Source: Urophycis tenuis (Eukaryota > Chordata > Actinopteri > Gadiformes > Phycidae). Taken from it: 64,000 nt of DNA. Location of the stretch: contig JAXIVH010000207.1 in the NCBI GenBank assembly GCA_036785325.1, forward strand, positions 25,001-89,000, read 5' to 3'. Made by a program: the position numbers and the translations under genes. Shown here one piece after another: positions 49,998 to 61,870 of this stretch. How positions within the stretch are numbered: position 1 is the first letter of the stretch; every line of letters starts with the position of its first letter. Under the pieces are notes generated by a model. The model did no database searches. It had not been told where the DNA came from and saw nothing but the letters and a program-made list of their open reading frames with translations.

Positions 49998-52624
49998 GAA
50001 CAGTGAGGTGATGAGGGGTGAACTGAGAGGTGAACAGAGTGGTGAATAGTGAGGTGAGCAGAGAGGTGAACAGAGAGGTGAACACAGAGGTGAACAGAGA
50101 GGTGAACACATAGGTGAACACAGATGTGAACAGAGAGGTGAACTGAGAGGTGAACAGAGAGGTGAACATAGAGGTGAACAGAGAGTTAAACAGAGAGGTG
50201 AACAGAGAGGTGAACACAGAGGTGAACTGAGAGGTGAACAGAGAGGTGAACAGAGGGGTGAACTGAGAGGTGAACTGAGAGGTGAACAGTGTGGTGAACA
50301 GAGGGGTGAACTGAGAGGTAACAGAGAGGTGAACACAGAGGTGAACAGAGAGGTGAACTGAGAGGTGAACAGAGAGTTGAACTGAGAGGTGAACTGAGAG
50401 GAGAATAGTGAGGTGAACAGAGAAGTGAACTGAGAGGTGAACAGTGAGGTGAACAGAGGGGTGAACTGAGAGGTGTACAGAGAGGTGAAAAGTGAGGGGA
50501 ACAGAGGGGTGAACTGAGAGGTGAACTAGGAGGTGAACAGTGAGGTGAACAGAGGGGTGAACTGAGAGGTGAACAGTGAGGTGAACAGAGAGGTGAACTG
50601 AGAGGTGAATAGTGAGGTGAACTGAGAGGTGAACAGTGAGGTGATGAGGGGTGTGAGAGGTGAACAGAGAGGTGAACAGTGAGGGGAAAAAAGGGGTGAA
50701 CTGGGAGGTGAACTGAGTGGTGAATAGTGAGGTGAACAGAGAGGTGAACACAGAGGTGAACAGAGAGGTGAACACATAGGTGAACACAGAGGTGAACAGA
50801 GAGGTGAACTGAGAGGTGAACAGAGAGGTGAACATAGAGGTGAACAGAGAGTTAAACAGAGAGGTGAACAGAGAGGTGAACACAGAGGTGAACAGAGGGG
50901 TGAACTGAGAGGTGAACTGAGAGGTGAACAGTGTGGTGAACAGAGGGGTGAACTGAGAGGTGAACAGAGAGGTGAACACAGAGGTGAACAGAGAGGTGAA
51001 CTGAGAGGTGAACACAGAGTTGAACTGAGAGGTGAACTGAGAGGAGAATAGTGAGGTGAACAGAGAGGTGAACTGAGAGGTGAACAGTGAGGTGAACAGA
51101 GGGGTGAACTGAGAGGTGTACAGAGAGGTGAAAAGTGAGGGGAACAGAGGGGTGAACTGAGAGGTGAACTAGGAGGTGAACAGTGAGGTGAACAGAAGGG
51201 TGAACTGAGAGGTGAACATAGAGGTGAACAGAGAGGTTAACAGAGAGTTGAACAGAGAGGTGAACACAGAGGTGAACTGAGAGGTGAAGAGAGAGGTGAA
51301 CAGAGGGGTGAACTGAGAGGTGAACTGAGAGGTGAACAGTGTGGTGAACAGAGGGTTGAACTGAGAGGTGAACACAGAGGTGAACAGAGAGGTGAACGGA
51401 GAGGTGAACAGAGAGGTGAACTAAGAGGTGAACTGAGAGGTGAACAAAGAGGTGAACAAAGCGGTGAACAGAGAGGTGAACAGAGAGGTGAACTGAGAGG
51501 TGAACTGAGAGGTGAACTGAGAGGTGAACAGAGAGGTGAACACAGAGGTGAACTGAGAGGTGAACAGAGAGGTGAACAGAGGGGTGAACTGAGAGGTGAA
51601 CAGAGAGGTGAACTGAGAGGTGAACTGAGAGGTGAACAGAGAGGTGAACAGTGAGGTGAACAGAGTGGTGAACTGAGAGCTGAACAGAGGGGTGAACTGA
51701 GAGGTGAACTTATAGGTGAATGCTGAGGTGAACAGAGGGGTGAACTGAGAGGTGAACAGAGAGGTGAACACAGAGGTGAACAGAGAGGTGAACTGAGAGG
51801 TGAACAGAGAGTTGAACTGAGAGGTGAACAGTGGGGTGAAAGGAGAGTTGAACAGAGAAGTGAACTGAGAGGTGAATAGAGAGGTGAACTGAGTGGTACA
51901 GTGAGGTGAACAGTGAGGTGAACAGAGGGGTGAACTGAGAGGTGAACAGAGAGGTGAACACAGAGGTGACCAGAGAGGTGAACAGAGAGGTGAACAGAGA
52001 GTTGAACTGAGAGGTGAACAGTGGGGTGAACAGAGTGGTGAACTGAGAGGTGAACTGAGAGGTGAAAAGTGAGGTGAACAGAGGGGTGAACTGAGAGGTG
52101 AACAGAGAGGTGAACTGAGAGGTGAACAGAGAGGTGAACAGAGAGGTGAACAGTGAGGTGAACAGAGGGGTGAACTGAGAGGTGAACAGTGAGGTGAATA
52201 GAGAGGTAAACACAGAGGTGAACTGAGAGGTGAACTGAGAGGTGAACATTGAGTTGAACAGTGAAGGGAACAGAGGGGTGAACTGAGAGGTGAACTGAGA
52301 GGTGAACAGAGGAGTGAAGTGAGAGGTGAACTGAGAGTTAAACAGTGAGGTGGACAGAGAGGTGAACAGAGAGGTGAATTGAGAGGTGAACAGTGGGGTG
52401 AAAGGAGAGTTGAACAGAGAAGTGAACTGAGAGGTGAATAGAGAGGTGAACTGAGTGGTGAGCAGTGAGGTGAACAGTGAGGTGAACAGAGGGTTGAACT
52501 GAGAGGTGAACAGAGAGGTGAACACAGAGGTGAACAGAGAGGTGAACAGAGAGGTGAACAGAGAGTTGAACTGAGAGGTGAACAGTGGGGTGAACAGAGT
52601 GGTGAACTGAGAGGTGAACTGAGA

Positions 52625-52675
52625 GGTGAACAGTGAGGTGAACTGAGAGGTGAACGGAGAGGTGAACAGAGAGGT
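52625..52675 (+). repeat. Four-unit (48-bp) insertion specific to R2
   Basis: R1 near 43,849 goes directly from a CTGAGAGGTGAA unit to CTAAGAGG, whereas R2 has four further units (an AGTGAG, a TGAGAG, a CGGAGAG and an AGAGAG type) before CTAAGAGG. The offset between the copies changes here from 8,768 to 8,816. Exact limits are ambiguous because the units are alike. Confidence 0.75.
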
Positions 52676-55026
52676 GAACTAAGAGGTGAACTGAGAGGTG
52701 AACAGAGAGGTGAACAGTGAGGTGAACGCAGAGGTGAACAGAGAGGTGAACAGTGAGGTGAACAGTGAACTGAGAGGTGAACGGAGAGGTGAACAGAGAG
52801 GTGAACTGAGAGGTGAACAGTGAGGTGAACTGAGAGGTGAACAGTGAGGTGATGAGGGGTGAACTGAGAGGTGAACAGAGAGGTGAACAGTGAGGGGAAA
52901 AAAGGGGTGAACTGGGAGGTGAACTGAGTGGTGAATAGTGAGGTGAACAGAGAGGTGAACACAGAGGTGAACAGAGAGGTGAACACATAGGTGAACACAG
53001 AGGTGAACAGAGAGGTGAACTGAGAGGTGAACAGAGAGGTGAACATAGAGGTGAACAGAGAGTTAAACAGAGAGGTGAACAGAGAGGTGAAGACAGAGGT
53101 GAACAGAGGGGTGAACTGAGAGGTGAACTGAGAGGTGAACAGTGTGGTGAACAGAGGGGTGAACTGAGAGGTGAACAGAGAGGTGAACACAGAGGTGAAC
53201 AGAGAGGTGAACTGAGAGGTGAACAGAGAGTTGAACTGAGAGGTGAACTGAGAGGAGAATAGTGAGGTGAACAGAGAGGTGAACTGAGAGGTGAACAGTG
53301 AGGTGAACAGAGGGGTGAACTGAGAGGTGTACAGAGAGGTGAAAAGTGAGGGAAACAGAGGGGTGAACTGAGAGGTGAACTAGGAGGTGAACAGTGAGGT
53401 GAACAGAAGGGTGAACTGAGAGGTGAACAGATAGGTGAACAGTGAGGTGAACAGAGAGGTGAACTGAGAGGTGAACAGTGAGGTGAACAGAGAGGTGAAC
53501 TGAGAGGTGAATAGTGAGGTGTACAGAGGGGTGAACTGAGAGGTGAACTGAGAGGTGAAAAGTGAGGTGAACAGAGGGGTGAACTGAGAGGTGACTGGAG
53601 AGGTGAACTGAGAGGTGAACAGAGGGGTGAACTGAGAGGTGAACAGAGAGGTGAACAGTGAGGTGAACTGAGGGGTGAACTGAGAGGTGAACAGAGAGGT
53701 GAACAGAGAGGTGAACAGAGAGGTGAACAGAGAGTTGAACAGAGGGGTGAACTGAGAGGTGAACTTTATAGGTGAACGGTGAGGTGAACAGAGGGGTGAA
53801 CTGAGAGGTGAACAGAGAGGTGAACACAGAGGTGAACAGAGAGGTGAACGGAGAGGTGAACAAAGAGGTTAACTAAGAGGTGAACTGAGAGCTGAACAGA
53901 GAGGTGAACAGTGAGGTGAACGCAGAGGTGAACAGAGAGGTGAACTGAGAGGTGAACGGAGAGGTAAACAGTGGGGTGAAAGGAGAGTTGAACAGAGAAG
54001 TGAACTGAGAGGTGAATAGAGAGGTGAACTGAGTGGTGAGCAGTGAGGTGAACAGTGAGGTGAACAGAGGGGTGAACTGAGAGGTGAACAGAGAGGTGAA
54101 CACAGAGGTGAACAGAGAGGTGAACAGAGAGGTGAACAGAGAGTTGAACTGAGAGGTGAACAGTGGGGTGAACAGAGTGGTGAACTGAGAGGTGAACTGA
54201 GAGGTGAACAGAGAGGTGAACAGTGAGGTGAACAGAGGGGTCAACTGAGAGGTGAACGGAGAGGTGAACAGAGAGGTGAACTAAGAGGTGAACTGAGAGG
54301 TGAACAGAGAGGTGAACAGTGAGGTGAACGCAGAGGTGAACAGAGAGGTGAACAGTGAGGTGAACAGTGAACTGAGAGGTGAACGGAGAGGTGAACAGAG
54401 AGGTGAACTGAGAGGTGAAAAGTGAGGTGAACTGAGAGGTGAACAGTGAGGTGATGAGGGGTTAACTGAGAGGTGAACAAAGAGGTGAACAGTGAGGGGA
54501 AAAAAGGGGTGAACTGGGAGGTGAACTGAGTGGTGAATAGTGAGGTGAACACAGAGGTGAACAGAGAGGTGAACACATAGGTGAACACAGAGGTGAACAG
54601 AGAGGTGAACTGAGAGGTGAACAGAGAGGTGAACATAGAGGTGAACAGAGAGTTAAACAGAGAGGTGAACAGAGAGGTGAAGACAGAGGTGAACAGAGGG
54701 GTGAACTGAGAGGTGAACTGAGAGGTGAACAGTGTGGTGAACAGAGGGGTGAACTGAGAGGTGAACAGAGAGGTGAACACAGAGGTGAACAGAGAGGTGA
54801 ACTGAGAGGTGAACAGAGAGTTGAACTGAGAGGTGAACTGAGAGGAGAATAGTGAGGTGAACAGAGAGGTGAACTGAGAGGTGAACAGTGAGGTGAACAG
54901 AGGGGTGAACTGAGAGGTGTACAGAGAGGTGAAAAGTGAGGGGAACAGAGGGCTGAACTGAGAGGTGAACTAGGAGGTGAACAGTGAGGTGAACAGAAGG
55001 GTGAACTGAGAGGTGAACAGATAGGT

Positions 55027-57274
55027 GAACAGAGGGCTGAACTGAGAGGTGAACTTTATAGGTGAACGGTGAGGTGAACAGAGGGGTGAACTGAGAGGTG
55101 AACAGAGAGGTGAACACAGAGGTGAACAGAGAGGTGAACGGAGAGGTGAACAGAGAGGTGAACTAAGAGGTGAACTGAGAGCTGAACAGAGAGGTGAACA
55201 GTGAGGTGAACGCAGAGGTGAACAGAGAGGTGAACAGTGAGGTGAACAGAGAGGTGAACTGAGAGGTGAACGGAGAGGTGAACAGAGAGGTGAACTGAGA
55301 GGTGAACAGTGAGGTGAACAGAGGGGTGAACTGAGAGGTGAACAGAGAGGTGAACTGAGAGGTGAACAGAGAGCTGAACAGAGAGGTGAACAGTGAGGTG
55401 AACTGAGGGTTTAACTGAGAGGTGAACAGAGAGGTGAACAGAGAGGTGAAAAGAGAGGTGAACAGAGAGGTGAACAGAGAGGTGAACAGAGCGGTGAACA
55501 GAGAGGTGAACAAAGAGGTGAACTGAGAGGTGAACTGAGAGGTGAACTGAGAGGTGAACTGAGAGGTGAACAGAGAGGTGAACACAGAGGTGAACTGATA
55601 GGTGAACAGAGAGGTGAACAGAGGGGTGAACTGAGAGCTGAACAGAGAAGTGAACAGTGAGGTGAACGCAGAGGTGAACAGAGAGGTGAACAGTGAGGTG
55701 AACAGAGAGGTGAACTGAGAGGTGAACGGAGAGGTGAACAGAGAGGTGAACTGAGAGGTGAACAGTGAGGTGAACAGAGGGTCGAACTGAGAGGTGAACA
55801 GAGAGGTGAACAGAGGGGTGAACTGAGAAGTGAACTGAGAGGTGAACAGAGAGGTGAACTGAGAGTTGAATAGAGACGTGAACAAAGGGGTGTAACGAGA
55901 AGTGAACTGAGAGGTGAACAATGAGGTGAACAGAGGAGTGAACTGAGAGGCAAACAGTGAGGTGAACAGAGGGGTGAACTGAGAGGTGAACAGAGAGGTG
56001 AACTGAGTGGTGAGCAGTGAGGTGAACAGTGAGGTGAACAGAGGGGGTGAACTGAGAGGTGAACTGAGAGGTGAACAGTGAGGTGAAGAGAGGGGTGAAC
56101 TGAGAGGTGAATTGAGAGGTGAAGAGTGAGGTGAACAGAGGGTTGAACTGAGAGGTGAACTGAGAGGTGAACAGTGAAGTGAACAGAGGGGTGAACTGGG
56201 AGGTGAGCAGAGAGGTGAACTGAGAGGTGAACACAGAGGTGAACAGAGAGGTGAACTGAGAGGTGAACAAAGAGGTGAACTGAGAGATGAACAGTGGGGT
56301 GAACAGAGAGGTGAACAGAGAGGTGAACTGAGAGGTGAATAGTGAGGTTAACAGAGAGGTGAACTGAGAGGTGTACAGAGAGGTGAACAGTGAAGGGAAA
56401 AGAGGGGTGAACTGAGAGGTGAACAGAGAGTTGAACTGTGGGGTGAACAGAGGGGTGAACTGAGAGGTGAACAGTGAGGTGAACAGAGAGGTGAACAGAG
56501 GGGTGAACTGAGAGGTGAATACTGAGGTGAACAGAGGGGTGAACAGAGAGGTGAACAGAGAGTTGAACAGAGGGCTGAACTGAGAGGTGAACTTTATAGG
56601 TGAACGGTGAGGTGAACAGAGGGGTGAACTGAGAGGTGAACAGAGAGGTGAACACAGAGGTGAACAGAGAGGTGAACGGAGAGGTGAACAGAGAGGTGAA
56701 CTAAGAGGTGAACTGAGAGGTGAACAAAGAGGTGAACAGAGCGGTGAACAGAGAGGTGAACTGAGAGGTGAACAAAGAGGTGAACAGAGCGGTGAACAGA
56801 GAGGTGAACTGAGAGGTGAACTGAGAGGTGAACAGAGAGGTGAACACAGAGGTGAACTGAGAGGTGAACAGAGAGGTGAACAGAGGGGTGAACTGAGAGG
56901 TGAACAGAGAGGTGAACTGAGAGGTGAACTGAGAGATGAACTGAGAGGTGAACAGAGAGGTGAACAGTGAGGTGAACTGAGAGGTGAACAGTGAGGTGAT
57001 GAGGGGTGAACTGAGAGGTGAACAGTGAGGAGAATAGTGAGGTGAACAGAGAGGTGAACTGAGAGGTGAACAGTGAGGTGAACAGAGGGGTGAACTGAGA
57101 GGTGAACAGAGAGGTGAAAAGTGAGGGGAACAGAGGGGTGAACTGAGAGGTGAACTAGGAGGTGAACAGTGAGGTGAACAGAAGGGTGAAATGAGAGGTG
57201 AACATAGAGGTGAACAGAGAGGTTAACAGAGAGTTGAACAGAGAGGTGAACACAGAGGTGAACTGAGAGGTGAA
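55027..57274 (+). repeat. Second higher-order family, copy R3 (partial, about 2.2 kb)
   Basis: R3 matches R2 at offset 8,816, then 8,818 (R2 lost two bases near 47,417), and after about 57,068 at 8,936 because R2 has a deletion there. The CTTTATAGG landmarks at 55,054 and 56,592 match R2 at 46,238 and 47,774. The match ends at 57,274, where a GAAGAG unit replaces R2's GAACAAAG string. No gene is present. Confidence 0.85.
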
Positions 57275-57840
57275 GAGAGAGGTGAACAGAGGGGTGAACT
57301 GAGAGGTGAACTGAGAGGTGAACAGTGTGGTGAACAGAGGGGTGAACTGAGAGGTGCACACAGAGGTGAACAGAGAGGTGAACTGAGAGGTGAACAGAGA
57401 GTTGAACTGAGAGGTGAACTGAGAGGTGAACTGAGAGGTGAACAAAGAGGTGAACAGAGCGGTGAACAGAGAGGTGAACAAAGAGGTGAACAGAGAGGTG
57501 AACTGAGAGGTGAACTGAGAGGTGAACTGAGAGGTGAACAGAGAGGTGAACACAGAGGTGAACTGAGAGGTGAACAGAGAGGTGAACAGAGGGGTGAACT
57601 GAGAGGTGAACAGAGAGGTGAACTGAGAGGTGAACTGAGAGATGAACTGAGAGGTGAACAGAGAGGTGAACAGTGAGGTGAACAGAGTGGTGAACTGAGA
57701 GGTGAACAGAGAGCTGAACAGAGGGGTGAACTGAGAGGTGAACTTATAGGTGAACGGTGAGGTGAACAGAGGGGTGAACTGAGAGGTGAACAGAGAGGTG
57801 AACACAGAGGTGAACAGAGAGGTGAACTGAGAGGTGAACA
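57155..57840 (+). repeat. Segment shared with the first higher-order family (14,439-15,124)
   Basis: This stretch keeps a constant offset of 42,716 to positions 14,439-15,124 in copy A, and matches the same places in B and C. Markers are CTAGGAGG, the GAAGAG unit, the CGGTGAAC unit and the AGAGAGCTGAAC unit (57,711 and 14,995). A CTG-type unit is replaced by a CAG-type near 57,490. The two higher-order families therefore exchange or share blocks. Confidence 0.82.
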
Positions 57841-58784
57841 GAGAGTTGAACTGAGAGGTGAACAGTGGGGTGAAAGGAGAGTTGAACAGAGAAGTGAACT
57901 GAGAGGTGAATAGAGAGGTGAACTGAGTGGTGAGCAGTGAGGTGAACAGTGAGGTGAACAGAGGGGTGAACTGAGAGGTGAACAGAGAGGTGAACACAGA
58001 GGTGAACAGAGAGGTGAACAGAGAGGTGAACAGAGAGGTGAACACAGAGGTGAACTGAGAGGTGAACATAGAGGTGAACAGAGAGTTAAACAGAGAGGTG
58101 AACAGAGAGGTGAACACAGAGGTGAACTGAGAGGTGAACAGAGAGGTGAACAGAGGGGTGAACAGTGAGGTGAACAGAGGGGTGAACTGAGAGGTGAACA
58201 GTGAGGTGAATAGAGAGGTAAACACAGAGGTGAACTGAGAGGTGAACTGAGAGGTGAACATTGAGTTGAACAGTGAAGGGAACAGAGGGGTGAACTGAGA
58301 GGTGAACTGAGAGGTGAACAGAGGAGTGAAGTGAGAGGTGAACTGAGAGTTAAACAGTGAGGTGGACAGAGAGGTGAACAGAGAGGTGAATTGAGAGGTG
58401 AACAGTGGGGTGAAAGGAGAGTTGAACAGAGAAGTGAACTGAGAGGTGAATAGAGAGGTGAACTGAGTGGTGAGCAGTGAGGTGAACAGTGAGGTGAACA
58501 GAGGGGTGAACTGAGAGGTGAACAGAGAGGTGAACACAGAGGTGAACAGAGAGGTGAACAGAGAGGTGAACAGAGAGTTGAACTGAGAGGTGAACAGTGG
58601 GGTAAACAGAGTGGTGAACTGAGAGGTGAACTGAGAGGTGAACAGAGAGGTGAACAGTGAGGTGAACAGAGGGGTGAACTGAGAGGTGAACAGAGAGGTG
58701 AACACAGAGGTGAACAGAGAGGTGAACAGAGAGTTGAACTGAGAGGAGAACAGTGGGGTGAACAGAGTGGTGAACTGAGAGGTG

Positions 58785-59610
58785 AACACAGAGGTGAACA
58801 CAGAGGTGAACAGAGAGGTGAACAGAGAGGTGAATAGAGAGGTAAACACAGAGGTGAACTGAGAGGTGAACTGAGAGGTGAACATTGAGTTGAACAGTGA
58901 AGGGAACAGAGGGGTGAACTGAGAGGTGAACTGAGAGGTGAACAGAGGAGTGAAGTGAGAGGTGAACTGAGAGTTAAACAGTGAGGTGGACAGAGAGGTG
59001 AACAGAGAGGTGAATTGAGAGGTGAATTGAGAGGTGAACAGAGAGCTGAACGCAGAGGTGAACAGAGAGGTGAACGGAGAGGTGAACGGAGAGGTGAACA
59101 GAGAGGTGAACACAGAGGTGAACTGAGAGGTGAACAGTGAGGTGAACAGAGAGGTGAACAGTGAGGTGAACAGAGAGGCAAACAGTGAGGTGAACAGAGG
59201 GGTGAACTGAGAGGTGAACAGAGAGGTGAACAGAGGGGTGAACTGAGAGGTGAACTGAGAGGTGAACAGAGGAGTGAAGTGAGAGGTGAACTGAGAGTTA
59301 AACAGTGAGGTGGACAGAGAGGTGAACAGAGGGGTGAACAGAGAGGTGAACACAGAGGTGAACAGAGATGTGAACAGAGAGGTGAACTGAGAGGTGAACA
59401 GAGAGGTGAACGCAGAGGTGAACAGAGAGGTGAACAGAGAGGTGAACGGTGAGGTGAACAGAGAGTGGAACGGAGAGGTGAACAGAGAGGTGAACTGAGA
59501 GGTGAAAAGTGAGGTGAACTGAGGGGTGAACAGTGAGGTGAACAGAGGAGTGAACTGAGAGGTGAACAAAGAGTTGAACAGAAAGGTGAACACAGAGGTG
59601 AACTGAGAGT
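58785..59610 (+). repeat. About 826-bp segment, copy 1 (partner about 60,333-61,158)
   Basis: The variant order recurs at offset 1,548, exactly 129 units. Markers at that offset are GAATAGAGAG (58,832 and 60,380), GAGAGCTGAA (59,041 and 60,589) and GAGAGTGGAA (59,461 and 61,009). Several substitutions separate the copies, more than between the 9,290-base copies, so this duplication looks older or less homogenised. Confidence 0.82.
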
Positions 59611-59859
59611 TGAATAGTGACGTGAACAAAGGGGTGAAACGAGAAGTGAACTGAGAGGTGAACAATGAGGTGAACAGAGGAGTGAACTGAGAGGCAAACA
59701 GTGAGGTGAACAGAGGGGTTAACTGAGAGGTGAACAGAGAGGTGAACAGTGAGGTGAACAGAGGGGTGAACAGACAGGTCAACAGAGAGGTGAACTGAAA
59801 GGTCAACAGTGAGGTGAACACAGAGGTGAACAGAGAGGTGAACAGAGAGGTGAACAGAG

Positions 59860-60200
59860 AGGTGAACAGAGAGGTGAACACAGAGGTGAACAGAGATGTG
59901 ACCAGAGAGGTGAACTGAGAGGTGAACAGAGAGGTGAACGCAGAGGTGGACAGAGAGGTGAACAGAGAGATGAACGGTGAGGTGAACAGAGGGGTGAACG
60001 GAGAGATGAACAGAGAGGTGAACAGAGAGGTGAAAAGTGAGGTGAACTGAGAGGTGAACAGTGAGGTGAAGAGAGGAGTGAACTGAGAGGTGAACAGAGA
60101 GGTGAACAGAGAGGTGAACACAGAGGTGAACAGAGATGTGACCAGAGAGGTGAACTGAGAGGTGAACAGAGAGGTGAACGCAGAGGTGGACAGAGAGGTG
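59860..60200 (+). repeat. 240-bp (20-unit) local tandem duplication
   Basis: The string with an AGATGTGACC unit followed by a CGCAGAGGTGGAC unit occurs at about 59,880-59,960 and again at 60,120-60,200, exactly 240 bases apart. This local copy lies between the two halves of the 1,548-base-offset pair. Confidence 0.8.
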
Positions 60201-60332
60201 AACACAGAGGTGAACTGAGAGGTGAACAGTGAGTTGAACAGAGAGGTGAACAGTGAGGGGAACAAAGGGGTGAACTGAGAGGTGAACTGAGTGGTGAATA
60301 GTGAGGTGAACAGAGAGGTGAACAGAGAGGTG

Positions 60333-61158
60333 AACACAGAGGTGAACACAGAGGTGAACAGAGAGGTGAACAGAGAGGTGAATAGAGAGGTAAACACAGA
60401 GCTGAACTGAGAGGTGAACTGAGAGGTGAACATTGAGTTGAACAGTGAAGGGAACAGAGGGGTGAACTGAGAGGTGAACTGAGAGGTGAACAGAGGAGTG
60501 AAGTGAGAGGTGAACTGAGAGTTAAACAGTGAGGTGGACAGAGAGGTGAACAGAGAGGTGAATTGAGAGGTGAATTGAGAGGTGAACAGAGAGCTGAACG
60601 CAGAGGTGAACAGAGAGGTGAACGGAGAGGTGAACGGAGAGGTGAACAGAGAGGTGAACACAGAGGTGAACTGAGAGGTGAACAGTGAGGTGAACAGAGA
60701 GGTGAACAGTGAGGTGAACAGAGAGGCAAACAGTGAGGTGAACAGAGGGGTGAACTGAGAGGTGAACAGAGAGGTGAACAGAGGGGTGAACTGAGAGGTG
60801 AACTGAGAGGTGAACAGAGGAGTGAAGTGAGAGGTGAACTGAGAGTTAAACAGTGAGGTGGACAGAGAGGTGAACAGAGGGGTGAACAGAGAGGTGAACA
60901 CAGAGGTGAACAGAGATGTGAACAGAGAGGTGAACTGAGAGGTGAACAGAGAGGTGAACGCAGAGGTGAACAGAGAGGTGAACAGAGAGGTGAACGGTGA
61001 GGTGAACAGAGAGTGGAACGGAGAGGTGAACAGAGAGGTGAACTGAGAGGTGAAAAGTGAGGTGAACTGAGAGGTGAACAGTGAGGTGAACAGAGGAGTG
61101 AACTGAGAGGTGAACAGAGAGTTGAACAGAGAGGTGAACACAGAGGTGAACTGAGAGG
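60333..61158 (+). repeat. About 826-bp segment, copy 2 (partner about 58,785-59,610)
   Basis: This is the second copy of the 1,548-base-offset pair. Differences include an AGAGCTGAAC unit near 60,400 in place of AGAGGTGAAC, and GAGAGGTG in place of GAGGGGTG near 61,071. Confidence 0.82.
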
Positions 61159-61344
61159 TGAACAGTGAGTTGAACAGAGAGGTGAACACAGAGGTGAACT
61201 GAGAGGTGAACAGTGAGGTGAACAGAAAGGTGAACAGTGAAGGGAACAGAGGGGTGAACTGAGAGGTGAACTGAGAGGTGAACAGTGAGGTGAACAGAAG
61301 GGTGAACTGAGAAGTGAACTGAGAGGTGAACAGAGAGGTGAACA

Positions 61345-61870
61345 GAGAGGAGAACTGAGAGGTGAATAGTGAGGTGAACACAGGGGTGAACCGAGAAGTG
61401 AACTGAGAGGTGAACAATGAGGTGAACAGAGGAGTGAACAGAGGGGTGAACTGAGAGGTGCACAGAGAGGTGAACAGAGGGGTGAACTGAGAGGTGCACA
61501 GAGAGGTGAACAGAGGGTTGAACTGAGAGGTGAACAGACAGGTGAATTGAGAGGTGAAAACTGAGGTGAACAGAGAGCTGAACGCAGAGGTGAACAGAGA
61601 GGTGAACAGAGAGGTGAACGGAGAGGTGAACAGAGAGGTGAACAGTGAGGTGAACAGAGAGGTGAACAGTGAAGGGAACAGAGGGTGAGAGGTGAACGCA
61701 GAGGTGAACAGTGAGGTGAACAGAGGGGTGAACTGAGAGGTGAACAGAGAGGTGAACAGAGGGGTGAACTGAGAAGTGAACTGAGAGGTGAACAGAGAGG
61801 TGAACAGAGAGGAGAACTGAGAGGTTAATAGTGAGGTGAACAGAGGGGTGAACCGAGAAGTGAACTGAGA
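61345..61870 (+). repeat. 462-bp-offset local duplication
   Basis: The AGAGAGGAGAACTGAG string at 61,345, followed by an ACCGAGAAGTG unit and an ACAATGAGG unit, recurs from 61,807. The offset of 462 is 38.5 units; the half unit comes from an irregular GAGGGTGAGAGG string near 61,681. Confidence 0.75.

Larger units (their letters stand above)
46211..55026 (+). repeat. Second higher-order family, copy R2 (8,816 bp)
   Basis: R2 is longer than R1 chiefly because of about 430 extra bases near 46,470-46,900 and about 875 near 49,040-50,000, where the 958-base segment from 37,591 appears. It also has four extra units (48 bases) near 52,625-52,675. It has one unit fewer near 50,745 and lacks about 115 bases near 48,120. 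It carries a private 2-base loss near 47,417 (CACAGGTGAAC). No gene is present. Confidence 0.86.
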
